Shown: positions 8,577 through 17,601 of the stretch, one piece after another
Layout of the letters: each line of letters begins with the position of its first letter
Position numbering within the stretch: position 1 is the stretch's first letter
Origin: Opitutus sp. GAS368
Lineage (GTDB): Bacteria; Verrucomicrobiota; Verrucomicrobiia; Opitutales; Opitutaceae
Direction: 5' to 3'
Assembly (NCBI GenBank): GCA_945868215.1
Contig: CAMBLN010000007.1
Coordinates: forward strand, 1-34,974
Length of the DNA: 34,974 nucleotides
Program-made: the position numbers and the translations under genes
The notes under the pieces: model-generated
What the model saw: only the letters and a program-made list of their open reading frames with translations
Databases searched by the model: none
Told to the model about the DNA's origin: nothing

Positions 8577-8606
8577 AAAAAGCGGAGACCTGCGAAGGTC
8601 TCCGCT
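8577..8606 (-). terminator. Rho-independent terminator of argJ
   Basis: AGCGGAGACCT and AGGTCTCCGCT form a perfect 11-bp stem with a 4-base loop. Read on the minus strand it ends in TTTTT, 25 bases past the argJ stop. It faces the rpsI terminator. Confidence 0.9.
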
Positions 8607-8630
8607 TGAGGCGGCGGATTTGCGTCGGGA

Positions 8631-9995
8631 TCAGCTCCGGTAGTCGGCGTTTTCGCTGACGTATTCGTGCGTGAGATCGCCGCCGAAAACCGTCGCGGCG
8701 GCGTGGCCGCTGCCGAGATCGACTTCGATTTCGACGCAGCGTTCGTGCGGCGGATAATCCACCGGAGGAACGAAGGCGCCGTCGGCGGTGGGTTTGCTCA
8801 CGTAGAGTTCCGCGCCTTTCAGATGCGCGACGAGGGCGGTTTCTTTTTCCGGATTCAGGCGGAACGCGCCGTTGGCGAAAATCTCGATGCCGCCGATGCT
8901 CGCGCGGAGTTTCGAGAGATCGGTTTCAGGCGCATGCGCACCCACGTGCTTGCCTATGGCCTGGACGAGGCGGCCGACATTCGGATCGTTGCCGGCGACC
9001 GCACATTTGAAGAGCGGGGCGTTGACGATGGACTTGCCGAGCGCGACGGCGAGCGAGGGCGTGGCGGCGTTGGTCACTTCGACGCGGATGACGTGGCGGA
9101 CGCCTTCGCCGTTGCGCACGACATCCTCGGCGAGGTCGCGGCATACGAGCGCGAGCGCGTTTTCGAACGCGGCTAGGTCATCGCAAGGCACGAGGCCGGA
9201 TGAAACGAGGGCGACGGTATCCGAAGTGCTCGTGTCGCTGTCGATGCTGATGCGGTTGAAACTCGCGTTGACCGTTTTCGTGAGCAGCGCGCGCAACGTG
9301 TCGCGCGGCACGGCGAGGTCGGTGAGGATGTAAACCAGCATCGTCGCCATGTTGGGCTCGATCATGCCTGCACCCTTTGCGATGCCGACGACGCGGCCCG
9401 CGCCGACGGCGGCGCTGCGGACCTTCGGATAAAGATCGGTCGTCACGATGCCCTCGGCGGCGGGCATGATGGAGCCGGCGGCGAGCGCGGCGGCGGCCTT
9501 GGGAAGGTTGGCGACAATGTCGTCGGAGGGCAGGCCCCAGCCGATCACTCCGGTGGAGCTGGGGAGCACGGCGGTGGCGGGCAGGCCGAGGAGTTTCGCG
9601 GTCTCGGTGCACACGCGCTCGGAGGTTTCGACGCCGCCGGGGGCGCAGACGTTGGAAATTTTGTTGTTGATGATGATCGCGCCGAGCGCGGGTTCGCGGA
9701 GACGTTGGCGGCCGACGATCACGGGAGCGCCGGGAAAGGCGTTTTTGGTGAACATCGCGGCGAAGTCAGGCGTGGGCCGGTCGAGCGCGATGAGCGTGAG
9801 CGTCATCTTGGCCGGCTTCGGAGCCTCCTTGGGCATGAATTCGAAGCGCGTCGTGCCGACGCGGAAGCCGAGCGGGAGGGCGGCTTGCGTGGCGAGCCAC
9901 GCGCGATGTTCGTCGCGGGAAGAGAAGGTGAGGGCGGTGCTGGGCACGCGTTCACAAGTGGCGCGACGGCGCGTGGAGTGAAGCCGATTCTGCAT
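8631..9995 (-). CDS. argJ: Bifunctional ornithine acetyltransferase / N-acetylglutamate synthase
   Basis: ArgJ transfers acetyl from N-acetylornithine to glutamate, recycling the acetyl group of arginine synthesis. The proprotein cuts itself before a threonine that becomes the nucleophile; here the site is KGAGMIEPNMATMLVYILTD (A|T). Other family stretches are PSSTGVIGWGLP, GIVTTDLYPK, NRISIDSDTSTSDTVALVSSG and CAVAGNDPNVGRLVQAIG. The end DLTHEYVSENADYRS is the typical ArgJ tail. The 454-residue ORF start (MQNRLHSTRRR) gives an Arg-rich, unfamily-like N-terminus. A GTG at codon 17 (VPSTALTF) is a reasonable alternative, and no Shine-Dalgarno site decides between them. The gene is divergent from argB across about 100 bases, so shared control is possible. 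Confidence 0.95.
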   Translation of the reverse strand: MQNRLHSTRRRATCERVPSTALTFSSRDEHRAWLATQAALPLGFRVGTTRFEFMPKEAPKPAKMTLTLIALDRPTPDFAAMFTKNAFPGAPVIVGRQRLREPALGAIIINNKISNVCAPGGVETSERVCTETAKLLGLPATAVLPSSTGVIGWGLPSDDIVANLPKAAAALAAGSIMPAAEGIVTTDLYPKVRSAAVGAGRVVGIAKGAGMIEPNMATMLVYILTDLAVPRDTLRALLTKTVNASFNRISIDSDTSTSDTVALVSSGLVPCDDLAAFENALALVCRDLAEDVVRNGEGVRHVIRVEVTNAATPSLAVALGKSIVNAPLFKCAVAGNDPNVGRLVQAIGKHVGAHAPETDLSKLRASIGGIEIFANGAFRLNPEKETALVAHLKGAELYVSKPTADGAFVPPVDYPPHERCVEIEVDLGSGHAAATVFGGDLTHEYVSENADYRS

Positions 9996-10095
9996 CAGGT
10001 GTGCGGCGGACGGGTTAATTCGAGTGTCAGGCCGAGAAATAAGATGGAAATGCCGGCCACGCGTGATTTACCCGTTATCACTCCAATACCGCTAA

Positions 10096-10980
10096 GTGAA
10101 CGTATCTGAAATTACCATCAAGGCGAAGGTGCTCCTCGAGGCGCTTCCCTACATCCAAGACTTCAGGGGCTCCACGTTCGTCGTGAAATACGGCGGCAGC
10201 TTCATGGACGATCCCAATCCCGAGGTGCGCAACCGCGTCGCCTACGACATCGCGTTCCTTGCGGCGTGCGGCATCAACGTCGTCGTCGTGCACGGCGGCG
10301 GCAAGGCGATCACCAAGGCCATGGAGCAATCCGGTCTGAAATCCCAATTCGCGCCCAACGGCATGCGCATCACCGACGAGGCCACCGTGGCCATCGTCAA
10401 GCGCACGCTCGACGAGATCGTCAACAAAGACGTGTGCGCGGCCGTTTCGCTCGCCAAGGGCAAACCCAAGGGCCTCGCCGGCGACACCGTCCTCGTGTGC
10501 GAAAAACTCACGATCGATGACAACGGCGCGCCCGTGGATCTTGGTTACGTCGGCGAAGTCACCGAGGTGAAGGTGAAGCTTATCAAAAAAGAAATTGCCG
10601 AGGGCTACACGCCGATCATTTCGCCTGTGGCTGAAGGCCTCGACGGCAAACCTTACAACGTGAACGCCGATCTCGTTGCCGGCCGCGTCGCGAGCGCGCT
10701 GCGCGCCCGCCGTCTCGTTTACATGAGCGACGTCCCGGGTCTGCTTTCCGATCCTTCGAATCCCGAGTCGCTCATCTCGACGCTTAAAATTTCCCAAGTG
10801 GACGATCTCAAGAAACGCGGCGTGATCGACAAGGGCATGCGCCCGAAAGTCATGAGCGCGGTGCGCGCGCTGCAAGAAGGCGTGCAACGCGTTCACTTCA
10901 TTGACGGACGTCTGCCGCACTCGTTGTTGATGGAAATCTTCACCGACACCGGCATCGGCACGGAAATCGTGCACGGTTGA
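10096..10980 (+). CDS. argB: Acetylglutamate kinase
   Basis: Phosphorylates N-acetylglutamate with ATP, the second step of arginine synthesis. Signature motifs are [12 protein letters not shown] (phosphate-binding Lys-Gly-Gly), [19 protein letters not shown] and [16 protein letters not shown]. The 294-residue length is usual. The start must be GTG at 10096: an in-frame TAA immediately precedes it and the next ATG lies inside the conserved core. It leads a plus-strand argB-argD-argF group. N-terminal residues [24 protein letters not shown] resemble the helix seen in arginine-inhibited hexameric kinases, so feedback inhibition is plausible but inferred. Confidence 0.97.
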   Translation: MNVSEITIKAKVLLEALPYIQDFRGSTFVVKYGGSFMDDPNPEVRNRVAYDIAFLAACGINVVVVHGGGKAITKAMEQSGLKSQFAPNGMRITDEATVAIVKRTLDEIVNKDVCAAVSLAKGKPKGLAGDTVLVCEKLTIDDNGAPVDLGYVGEVTEVKVKLIKKEIAEGYTPIISPVAEGLDGKPYNVNADLVAGRVASALRARRLVYMSDVPGLLSDPSNPESLISTLKISQVDDLKKRGVIDKGMRPKVMSAVRALQEGVQRVHFIDGRLPHSLLMEIFTDTGIGTEIVHG

Positions 10981-10987
10981 TTCTCCC

Positions 10988-12211
10988 ATGAGCAACCGCC
11001 CCGATGTCGTTCGCACGAGCACGGCCGATCTTTACGACGCGCATGTGCTGAAAAATTACGGCCGCCCCGCGCTCACGCTCACGCGGGGCAGCGGGTCCTG
11101 GGTGTGGGATGATCAGGGCGGCAAGTATCTCGACTTCACCTCGGGCATCGCGGTGAGCGCGCTCGGGCATTGCCATCCGCATTGGGTCGCCTCGGTGCAG
11201 CACCAGGCGGGCGAGCTGATTCACGTTAGCAATCTGTTCCGCAATCCAAACCAGGGCGAACTCGCGCGGCGGCTTGTCGGCTACGCCGGTCCCGGTCGTG
11301 TCTTTTTCTGTAACAGCGGCGCGGAGGCCAACGAAGGGCTGCTGAAGCTCGCGCGTTTGCACGGCGCGACCAAGGCCGGCGGACAGGAAGGCGTTTGCTA
11401 CAAGGTGATCTGCGCGAAGAGCGCATTTCACGGTCGCACGTTTGGCGGCATGAGCGCGACGCCGCAGGAAAAAATCCAGAAGGGGTTTCGTCCGCTGGTG
11501 CCGGGCTTCGCGTTTGGCGAGTTGAACAATCTCGCTTCGTTCGAGGCGCTGATCGACGACCAAACTGCGGCGATTTTTGTCGAGACGATCCAGGGTGAAG
11601 GCGGCGTAAATCCCGCGACACCCGAGTTTCTGCTTGGGCTGCGCAAGCTGTGCAACGACCACAATCTGCTGCTTATCTTGGACGAAGTGCAGTGCGGCAT
11701 CGGGCGCACCGGAAAGTTCTACGCGTTCGAGCATGCCGGCGTGCGGCCGGATGCCATCGGAATGGCAAAGGGACTCGGCGGGGGTTTTCCCATAGGTGCG
11801 ATCTGGATCGGCGAAAAAGCGGCGGAGTTGTTTCAGCCGGGCATGCATGGCACCACGTTTGGCGGCACTCCGCTGGCGTGTGCGGCGGGTCTGGCCGTGC
11901 TCGATATCATCGAGCGCGAAAACCTGCTGGCTCATGTCACGAAGGCCAGCGTGGTCTGGCACGCGGCGTTGCAGACGCTCGCAAAGGAGTTCCCTGCGCA
12001 GGTGCTCGGCGTGCGCGGCCTCGGCTTTATGGTGGGCCTTCAGCTTGCCAGTGACCCGGCGGCGTATGTCGCGGCGTTGCGCGAGGCGGGCCTGCTGGTG
12101 CCTTCGGCTGGCGGGAATGTCATCCGGTTGCTACCGCCGCTGAACGCGACGGCGGACGAACTGGCGCGTTCGGTGGCGATTCTGCGCGCGGTGTTTGTCG
12201 CGAAATCGTAA
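10988..12211 (+). CDS. argD: Acetylornithine aminotransferase (class III, PLP)
   Basis: Converts N-acetylglutamate semialdehyde plus glutamate to N-acetylornithine and 2-oxoglutarate. It is a 407-residue fold-type I aminotransferase with YLDFTSGIAVSALGHCHP, VFFCNSGAEANEGLLKLAR, HGRTFGGMSATPQEK, ETIQGEGGV, LILDEVQCGIGRTGKFYAFEHAGVRPD and AMAKGLGGGFPIGA style segments. The last contains the PLP lysine (MAKGLGGG). Position seven bases after argB and ahead of argF supports the argD role over other omega-aminotransferases; many such enzymes also serve succinyldiaminopimelate. No Shine-Dalgarno motif precedes the ATG (GATTCTCCC). Confidence 0.93.
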   Translation: MSNRPDVVRTSTADLYDAHVLKNYGRPALTLTRGSGSWVWDDQGGKYLDFTSGIAVSALGHCHPHWVASVQHQAGELIHVSNLFRNPNQGELARRLVGYAGPGRVFFCNSGAEANEGLLKLARLHGATKAGGQEGVCYKVICAKSAFHGRTFGGMSATPQEKIQKGFRPLVPGFAFGELNNLASFEALIDDQTAAIFVETIQGEGGVNPATPEFLLGLRKLCNDHNLLLILDEVQCGIGRTGKFYAFEHAGVRPDAIGMAKGLGGGFPIGAIWIGEKAAELFQPGMHGTTFGGTPLACAAGLAVLDIIERENLLAHVTKASVVWHAALQTLAKEFPAQVLGVRGLGFMVGLQLASDPAAYVAALREAGLLVPSAGGNVIRLLPPLNATADELARSVAILRAVFVAKS

Positions 12212-12280
12212 TCACGAGGCCTGCATTTTGCTCTCGTAGGAACGAGGCGGACGGCCTAGGCATGTTCGCTTCGTTTTACC

Positions 12281-13231
12281 ATGAAGCACTTCCTCAAAGA
12301 GACGGACTTCACGCCCCAAGAGGTGGCGGAAGTTTTCGCATTGGCCCGTAAACTGAAGGCGGAGCGTGGCCAAGAGACACTGGACGTGCTCAAGCATCAG
12401 ACATGGGCGCTGATCTTTTCGAAGTCTTCCACGCGCACGCGCGTGTCGTTCGAGGTCGGTGTGCATGAGCTCGGCGGTAATCCGCTTTTTTTGAACAAAA
12501 ACGACATCCAACTCGGTCGCGGCGAGTCGGTTGAAGACACGGCGAAGGTGTTGTCACGCTTCGTTCACGGTCTGATCGTGCGCACTTACGAACACGCCGA
12601 AGTCGATCGGCTCGCGGCGAGCGGAACGATCCCGGTGATCAATGCCCTCACGGATTTTCTGCACCCGTGCCAGATTTATACGGATGCCTTCACGATGGCT
12701 GAGCGTTGGGCGCCGAAGGGCGGCGACATGTTCGCGTCGTTGAAAGGCCGGAAGATCGCGTTTCTGGGCGACACGGCGTGCAACATGGCCAACTCGTGGA
12801 TCCTCGGGGCGGCGCTCTTTGGTATGAAAATTTCGTTGTCAGGGCCGAAGGGGTTTGAGCCCGGTCCGGAGATTGACGCGCTGTTGAAGCAGGAAGGGTT
12901 CGAGAAAAATTATCACTACACCACAGACGCGTTTGAGGCGGTGAAGGATGCTGACGTCGTTTACACCGATGTATGGGTCAGCATGGGCAAGGAAGAGGAG
13001 ACGAAGCAGCGCATCGCGCTGATGTCGCCTTATGCGGTGACGCCCGAGCTTTTCGCGGCGGCGAAGGCCGATGCGTTGTTCATGCACTGCCTGCCCGCGC
13101 ATCCGGGTGAAGAGGTGAGCCAGGGTGTGTTGGATAATCCGCGCTCGATCATCTTCGATCAGGCGGAGAATCGTCTGCACGTGCAGAAGGCGATCATGGC
13201 CAGCCTTGTTTCGGAAAAAACTTGCGCCTGA
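12281..13231 (+). CDS. argF: Ornithine carbamoyltransferase
   Basis: Joins ornithine and carbamoyl phosphate to give citrulline. The 316-residue protein shows the carbamoyl-phosphate loop SKSSTRTRVSFE, NPLFLNKNDIQLGRGESVEDTAKVLSR, ALTDFLHPCQIYTDAFT and the ornithine-site loop HCLPAHPGEEVSQGV, all diagnostic of ArgF/OTC. It lies 69 bases after argD, with no terminator seen between them. The leader TTCGCTTCGTTTTACC is pyrimidine-rich without a Shine-Dalgarno site. Substrate carbamoyl phosphate would come from the CarB encoded near the other end of the window. Confidence 0.97.
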   Translation: MKHFLKETDFTPQEVAEVFALARKLKAERGQETLDVLKHQTWALIFSKSSTRTRVSFEVGVHELGGNPLFLNKNDIQLGRGESVEDTAKVLSRFVHGLIVRTYEHAEVDRLAASGTIPVINALTDFLHPCQIYTDAFTMAERWAPKGGDMFASLKGRKIAFLGDTACNMANSWILGAALFGMKISLSGPKGFEPGPEIDALLKQEGFEKNYHYTTDAFEAVKDADVVYTDVWVSMGKEEETKQRIALMSPYAVTPELFAAAKADALFMHCLPAHPGEEVSQGVLDNPRSIIFDQAENRLHVQKAIMASLVSEKTCA

Positions 13232-13280
13232 TTGTTAGACGCGAATCACGGACTTTCGGATCCCGGAGATATAGTTTTGG

Positions 13281-13760
13281 TTAAAGGGATGGTTCCCGTT
13301 GCAAGACGTATACCAAGGACGGTCCTGATTTGACGAGGTTGCCGGTGGTGAGGTCCCCGTCGTCGATCATCTTATCAAGATCGAGGGTTTGATCAGCCGA
13401 GATCGTGTAATCGTTAATGCGCAGTGATGCCAAAGCATCGTCGGTATTTAAAGCCCAAGCCCAGGTGCCGCCAATCGGGGTGGGTTTGCTCCAGCGATCT
13501 GGCGGGGGCAGGTAGCCGGTGAGTTCTTCAGGCCAGCCGCCAGCGCCGTCGGGAGGCCATGTGCCTTTTTCAAAAACATAAAAATCGAGCGCGCCGGCAA
13601 CGACCCGGATTTCATTACTAAGCGCGGTATTCGTGCTCCGGCGTTGCAATTTTTGATAGGCGGGCAAAGCGATTGCAGAGAGCAATCCGATGATGGTGAC
13701 GATTACGATAAGCTCCAGAAGCGAGAAGCCTGCTTGGCGGGGAGATTTAAAAGCGCGCAT
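13281..13760 (-). CDS. Type IV pilin / type II secretion pseudopilin-like protein
   Basis: A 159-residue prepilin-like protein. The class III signal is MRAFKSPRQAG followed by FSLLELIVIVTIIGLLSAIALPAYQKLQRRS. The prepilin peptidase would cut after the glycine, leaving an N-terminal Phe with Glu at +5. A single hydrophobic assembly helix follows, then a small globular domain (WPPDGAGGWPEELTGYLPPPDRW) of the GspG-like type. It is alone and opposite in strand between argF and argG, with lower GC than its neighbours. An orphan minor pilin or a T2SS-type pseudopilin, common in numbers in Verrucomicrobiota, fits best. A sigma-54-like -24/-12 element lies 22 bases ahead of the start. Confidence 0.82.
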   Translation of the reverse strand: MRAFKSPRQAGFSLLELIVIVTIIGLLSAIALPAYQKLQRRSTNTALSNEIRVVAGALDFYVFEKGTWPPDGAGGWPEELTGYLPPPDRWSKPTPIGGTWAWALNTDDALASLRINDYTISADQTLDLDKMIDDGDLTTGNLVKSGPSLVYVLQREPSL

Positions 13761-13781
13761 GTGAGAGGGGTTTATTTAAGA

Positions 13782-13796
13782 GCAACTTTTACGCCA
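13782..13796 (-). promoter_or_regulatory. Candidate sigma-54 (-24/-12) promoter of the prepilin-like gene
   Basis: On the minus strand TGGCGTAAAAGTTGC matches the GG-N10-GC frame of sigma-54 promoters (consensus TGGCACG-N4-TTGC). Initiation about 12 bases downstream would leave a leader of roughly 10 bases before the ATG at 13760. Sigma-54 control of pilin genes is well known in other bacteria. One motif match in a composition-neutral spacer is suggestive only. Confidence 0.45.
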
Positions 13797-13926
13797 TTTT
13801 TACATTTATGTTATTCATGGCAAGATGGAGTTTTCGGGCGGCGTCCTAATTGGCCGGATGGGACTGGCCGTGTCTTTTGCTTTGCGCAGTGGCGTTCACT
13901 GGCTCACATCTCACCGTCTTTTAACC

Positions 13927-15153
13927 ATGAAAATCGTCCTCGCTTACTCCGGTGGTCTCGACACCTCCGTCATCGTCAAATGGCTCAAGGAAACCTACGA
14001 CGCCGAGATCATCACTTTCGCGGCCGACGTCGGCCAGGAAGAGGAACTCAAGGGCCTCGACAAGAAGGCCAAGGCCACCGGCGCCTCCAAGCACTACACC
14101 CTCGATCTCGTCGAGGAGTTCGCGAAGGACTACATCTACCCGATGATCCGCGCCAACGCGGTTTACGAGGGCCAGTATTATCTCGGCACCTCCATCGCGC
14201 GTCCGCTCATCGCCAAGGCCCAAGTGGAAATCGCCCTCAAGGAAAAGGCCGACACCGTCGCCCATGGCGCCACCGGCAAGGGCAACGACCAGTGCCGCTT
14301 CGAGCTCACCTACATGGCTCTCGCCCCGCACCTCACCATCATCGCTCCTTGGAAGATGGAGAACTATCGCGCCGAGTTCCCCGGCCGCGCCGAGATGATC
14401 GCCTACTGCGCCAAGCATAAGATCCCGGTCGAGGCCTCGCTCAAGAAGCCCTATTCGATGGATCGCAACCTCCTCCACATCTCCTATGAGGCCGGCATCC
14501 TTGAGGATCCGTGGTTCGACCCGACGACCAAGGCCAACAAGGCCATGTTCAAACTGTCCGTCTCGCCCGAAGATGCGCCCGACAAAGCCGAATACGTCGA
14601 GATCGAGTTTGCCAAGGGCAACGCAGTCGCCGTCAACGGCAAGAAGCTTACCCCCGGCCAGGTCCTCAAAACCCTCAACAAGCTTGGCGGCAAACACGGG
14701 ATCGGCCGCGTTGACCTCGTTGAGAACCGTTTCGTCGGCATGAAGAGCCGCGGCGTTTATGAGACTCCGGGTGGCACCATCCTCATGCAGGCGCACAAGC
14801 AGATCGAGAGCCTCACGATGGATCGCGAGGTCGAGCATCTGCGCGACAGCCTCATTCCGAAATACGCCGAGCTCGTTTACAACGGCTTCTGGTTCGCCCC
14901 CGAGCGCGAGGCGCTTCAGGCGCTCGTTGATGAGAGCCAGAAATTTGTTTCCGGCACCGTCCGCCTGAAGCTCTACAAGGGCAATATCATCACGGTCGGC
15001 CGCAAGTCGAAGTATTCACTTTACGACGACAAGATCGCTTCGATGGAAGGCGTGCAGAGCTGGTATAACCAAAGCGATGCCACCGGCTTCATCCGCCTCA
15101 ACGGCCTTCGCCTCCGCGCGCGCAAGCTCTCGCAGGGCGGACCGAAGCTCTGA
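13927..15153 (+). CDS. argG: Argininosuccinate synthase
   Basis: Condenses citrulline and aspartate with ATP to argininosuccinate. [22 protein letters not shown] contains the N-type ATP pyrophosphatase P-loop (SGGLDTS). [42 protein letters not shown] and [27 protein letters not shown] are further family signatures. I start it at 13927 (408 residues), not at the 13825 start of the track, whose 34 extra residues resemble no ArgG N-terminus. The leader CACCGTCTTTTAACC is pyrimidine-rich. It is separated from argF by the prepilin-like gene, so it needs its own promoter. argH is not in the window. Confidence 0.97.
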   Translation: MKIVLAYSGGLDTSVIVKWLKETYDAEIITFAADVGQEEELKGLDKKAKATGASKHYTLDLVEEFAKDYIYPMIRANAVYEGQYYLGTSIARPLIAKAQVEIALKEKADTVAHGATGKGNDQCRFELTYMALAPHLTIIAPWKMENYRAEFPGRAEMIAYCAKHKIPVEASLKKPYSMDRNLLHISYEAGILEDPWFDPTTKANKAMFKLSVSPEDAPDKAEYVEIEFAKGNAVAVNGKKLTPGQVLKTLNKLGGKHGIGRVDLVENRFVGMKSRGVYETPGGTILMQAHKQIESLTMDREVEHLRDSLIPKYAELVYNGFWFAPEREALQALVDESQKFVSGTVRLKLYKGNIITVGRKSKYSLYDDKIASMEGVQSWYNQSDATGFIRLNGLRLRARKLSQGGPKL

Positions 15154-15176
15154 AATCACGCCTTCCTTTCCCGCTT

Positions 15177-15206
15177 AAAAGCGCGCTCTTCTGGGTGCGC
15201 TTTTTT
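15177..15206 (+). terminator. Rho-independent terminator of argG, possibly bidirectional
   Basis: AAAAGCGCGC and GTGCGCTTTT pair (one wobble) around TCTTCTGG, followed by T-residues. The A-run on the left could also serve the convergent LacI-family gene ending at 15213. Confidence 0.82.
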
Positions 15207-15212
15207 GTGTTC

Positions 15213-16313
15213 TCACGAAAGCCTCTTGAGCAATTCCGTCACCGGCGGGCCGATTTTTTTCACGGTGCCGTTCTCAATCCAGCGGCCTTCGATCAACAAC
15301 CGCAGGGGAGTCGCGGGCACGCCCCGTTCGCCCGACTGGAACAAGCTGATGAGCAACTCGACCGCGCGCGCGCCGATTTCTTTTTCCTGCTGGTCGATGC
15401 CGGTCCACTCCGGATCGAAGATGCGTGACAAGGTCACGAGGCTGATGTCCCCGGGGATGTCGTAATCTGCGGCTTCGAGCCACGTTTTCACTTCGGACAC
15501 GGTCGAGACGATCGCGGTCGGGCGGTGTTTTTCCACCCAAGCGAGGAAACGCTCGCGCCACGGATTCACCACGGCCGGTTCGTCGCGCCCCTCGATCATA
15601 AAGAGCGGAATTTTGGTCTGTTCCTCCTGCGTATCGTGAAAAAAACAGTAGGGCGTTTCGAAATTATGCTCCGCGCGGCGCAGTGTTTCCGACGCGCTCA
15701 CCATGCCGATGCGCGTGTGTCCTTTGCGGCACAACTCGCGCAGACACGTGAGCGTCGAGCTGTGCTGGTGGTTGGCGACGACATGCAGACGCGGAGACTC
15801 GACCGAGTAACCGATCGCGACGCCGGCGAACGCTTCCACGGGCAGCTTTAATTCCATCTTGGCCGCCGGTTGCGGACAGAAAATGAGTCCGCGGATATTG
15901 CGCGCCAGCAGCACTTCACGCGCGCGCTTCGGGCTCAGGTTGGGCTCGGCCAGCCAGAATTCCTCCAGCTTGTAGCCCATCGACGCGGCGAACGCGGTCG
16001 CGCCCTCATGATACGCCTTGAGGTGAACCGAATCCTGCCAGCCGTGTTTTTTGGGAAACGCATGCACCCACGCGAAGGTCGAGCGATACGCCGGCGTGTG
16101 CTGCTTGCGCCGGTAATGGCTGAGCGCGGTGAGCATCGGATCGGGAACGTAGCCCAGGCGTGTCGAAATCGCGCGAATGTGCGCGCGTTTGGCCGGATCG
16201 ACGTAGGTGTCGTTTTTCAACGCGCGCCACGCCGTGGAGACGTGCACGCCGGCCTCGGCGGCGACTTGCTTCAGGGTGATTCGGGCGGGGATCGCGGGAA
16301 TAGGGTCGTCCAT
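15213..16313 (-). CDS. LacI-family transcriptional regulator
   Basis: The N-terminal helix-turn-helix ITLKQVAAEAGVHVSTAWRALKND (about residues 10-33) is followed by the hinge region RLGYVPDPMLTALSHYRR. A periplasmic-binding-like effector domain follows (GLIFCPQP, GVAIGYSVESPRLHVVANHQHSS, GHTRIGMVS, PGDISLVTLSR). I choose the ATG at 16313 (366 residues), because the 30 residues added by the track start are Arg-rich and lie ahead of the DNA-binding domain. The gene diverges from an oxidoreductase-isomerase pair and probably controls it and itself. A LacI-consensus-like operator overlaps the chosen start codon. The inducer is unknown; the nearby uxaC makes a uronate-related ligand possible. Confidence 0.92.
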   Translation of the reverse strand: MDDPIPAIPARITLKQVAAEAGVHVSTAWRALKNDTYVDPAKRAHIRAISTRLGYVPDPMLTALSHYRRKQHTPAYRSTFAWVHAFPKKHGWQDSVHLKAYHEGATAFAASMGYKLEEFWLAEPNLSPKRAREVLLARNIRGLIFCPQPAAKMELKLPVEAFAGVAIGYSVESPRLHVVANHQHSSTLTCLRELCRKGHTRIGMVSASETLRRAEHNFETPYCFFHDTQEEQTKIPLFMIEGRDEPAVVNPWRERFLAWVEKHRPTAIVSTVSEVKTWLEAADYDIPGDISLVTLSRIFDPEWTGIDQQEKEIGARAVELLISLFQSGERGVPATPLRLLIEGRWIENGTVKKIGPPVTELLKRLS

Positions 16314-16326
16314 GAAATTGTTTGCA
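16313..16326. promoter_or_regulatory. Candidate LacI-family operator overlapping the regulator's own start
   Basis: TGAAATTGTTTGCA agrees with the general LacI-family half-site pattern TGNAANCGNTTNCA at nine of ten fixed positions; the central C is T here. It covers the first base of the regulator's start codon and would suit autorepression and control of the divergent operon. Confidence 0.42.
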
Positions 16327-16371
16327 GATACTCGCCGTCGCACTCGCCAAGGCAAGATTTTCGATGACAAC

Positions 16372-16392
16372 CTGCCTCTTTGAATCAGGCAG
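16372..16392. promoter_or_regulatory. Inverted repeat in the divergent promoter region
   Basis: CTGCCT and AGGCAG are perfect 6-bp inverted copies separated by nine bases, ending 28 bases ahead of the oxidoreductase ATG. It could be a second operator or a small leader hairpin; nothing decides between them. Confidence 0.3.
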
Positions 16393-16420
16393 TATCCCTT
16401 CACCCCTTCTCATTCTCTCT

Positions 16421-17581
16421 ATGAAAACCGTCCGCATTGGCATCGTTGGCATTGGCAACATGGGCTCCGTCCACGCTCGCAATATTCTCGCCGGCAAAAT
16501 CGAGCGGCTCGAACTCACCGCCGTGGCCGATTCCGATCCGCAAAAGGTCGCCCGCGTTCCCCAGGTTAAAGGATTCTCGACCGCCGACGAGATGATCGCC
16601 TCCGGTCTTATCGACGCCATTCTGATCGCCACGCCGCACTACGATCACACGACCATCGGCATCAAAGCCCTCAAGGCCGGCATGCACGTGCTCGTTGAAA
16701 AACCGCTCTCCGTGCACCGCGCCGACTGCGAGCGCCTCATTGCCGCGCACACCAACAAAAAGCAGGTGTTCGCCGCGATGTTTAACCAGCGCACCGACCA
16801 CTATTACCTCAAGATCCGCGACCTCATCCAGAGCGGCGAACTCGGTGAAATCCGCCGCGTCAATTGGATCATCACCGACTGGTTCCGCACCGAGACCTAC
16901 TATTCCTCCGGCGGTTGGCGCGCGACCTGGGGCGGCGAAGGCGGCGGCGTGCTGCTCAACCAGTGCCCGCACAACCTCGACCTCTTCCAGTGGATGTTCG
17001 GCCTGCCTGTGACGCTCCGCGCCAATTGCCAGTTCGGCAAATACCACGACATCGAAGTCGAGGACGACGTCACCGCCACGATGACCTTCAAGAACGGTGC
17101 CACCGGCGTGTTCATCACCTCCACCGGCGAGGCCCCCGGCACCAACCGTCTCGAAATCACCGCCGAACGCGGCAAGGTCGTATACGAAAAGGACAAGATC
17201 ACCTACACCCGGAACGTGCAGGAGATGACTGCGTTCAGCCGCACCACCGACCAATCCTTCGGCCGTCCCGACGTGTGGGAGGTTAACATCCCGGCCCCCA
17301 GCCACGGTGAGCAGCACAACGGCATTCTGAAAAACTTCACCGACGCCATCCTCGACGGCGCGCCGCTGGTTGCCCCCGCGGCCGAAGGCATTCGCTCGGT
17401 CGAACTCGCCAACGCCATGTTGATGTCCGCCTGGACCGACAAAGCGGTCACCTTCCCGATCGACGGCAAAAAATACGAGCGTCTGCTCAAGGCGAAGATC
17501 GCCGCTTCAAAGGCCTCGAAGAAAAAGAAAAAAGCCGTCAAGGTGACCGGTGACGACTTCTCGAAGTCATTCAAAGGTTAA
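16421..17581 (+). CDS. Gfo/Idh/MocA-family NAD(P)-dependent oxidoreductase
   Basis: A sugar or polyol dehydrogenase-type protein of 386 residues. MKTVRIGIVGIGNMGSVHARNI is the Rossmann fold with GxGxxG. VLVEKPLSVHRADCERLI carries the EKP motif whose lysine contacts cofactor and substrate in this family. GGGVLLNQCPHNLDLFQWMFG provides the catalytic-region histidine. The track's extra 33 N-terminal residues are rejected because they precede the Rossmann strand. The C-terminus has a basic run, KKKKKAVKV. The gene heads an operon with a sugar-phosphate isomerase-like gene 20 bases downstream and is divergent from the LacI regulator. Family members act on inositols, glucose derivatives and uronates; the substrate is not readable here. 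Confidence 0.92.
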   Translation: MKTVRIGIVGIGNMGSVHARNILAGKIERLELTAVADSDPQKVARVPQVKGFSTADEMIASGLIDAILIATPHYDHTTIGIKALKAGMHVLVEKPLSVHRADCERLIAAHTNKKQVFAAMFNQRTDHYYLKIRDLIQSGELGEIRRVNWIITDWFRTETYYSSGGWRATWGGEGGGVLLNQCPHNLDLFQWMFGLPVTLRANCQFGKYHDIEVEDDVTATMTFKNGATGVFITSTGEAPGTNRLEITAERGKVVYEKDKITYTRNVQEMTAFSRTTDQSFGRPDVWEVNIPAPSHGEQHNGILKNFTDAILDGAPLVAPAAEGIRSVELANAMLMSAWTDKAVTFPIDGKKYERLLKAKIAASKASKKKKKAVKVTGDDFSKSFKG

Positions 17582-17601
17582 CCCTCTCCGCATCCCCTTC
17601 C

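Noticed and set aside
13825-13926. 34-residue N-terminal extension of argG
   Set aside because: ArgG proteins begin directly at the [15 protein letters not shown]-loop strand; the extension is intergenic-like.
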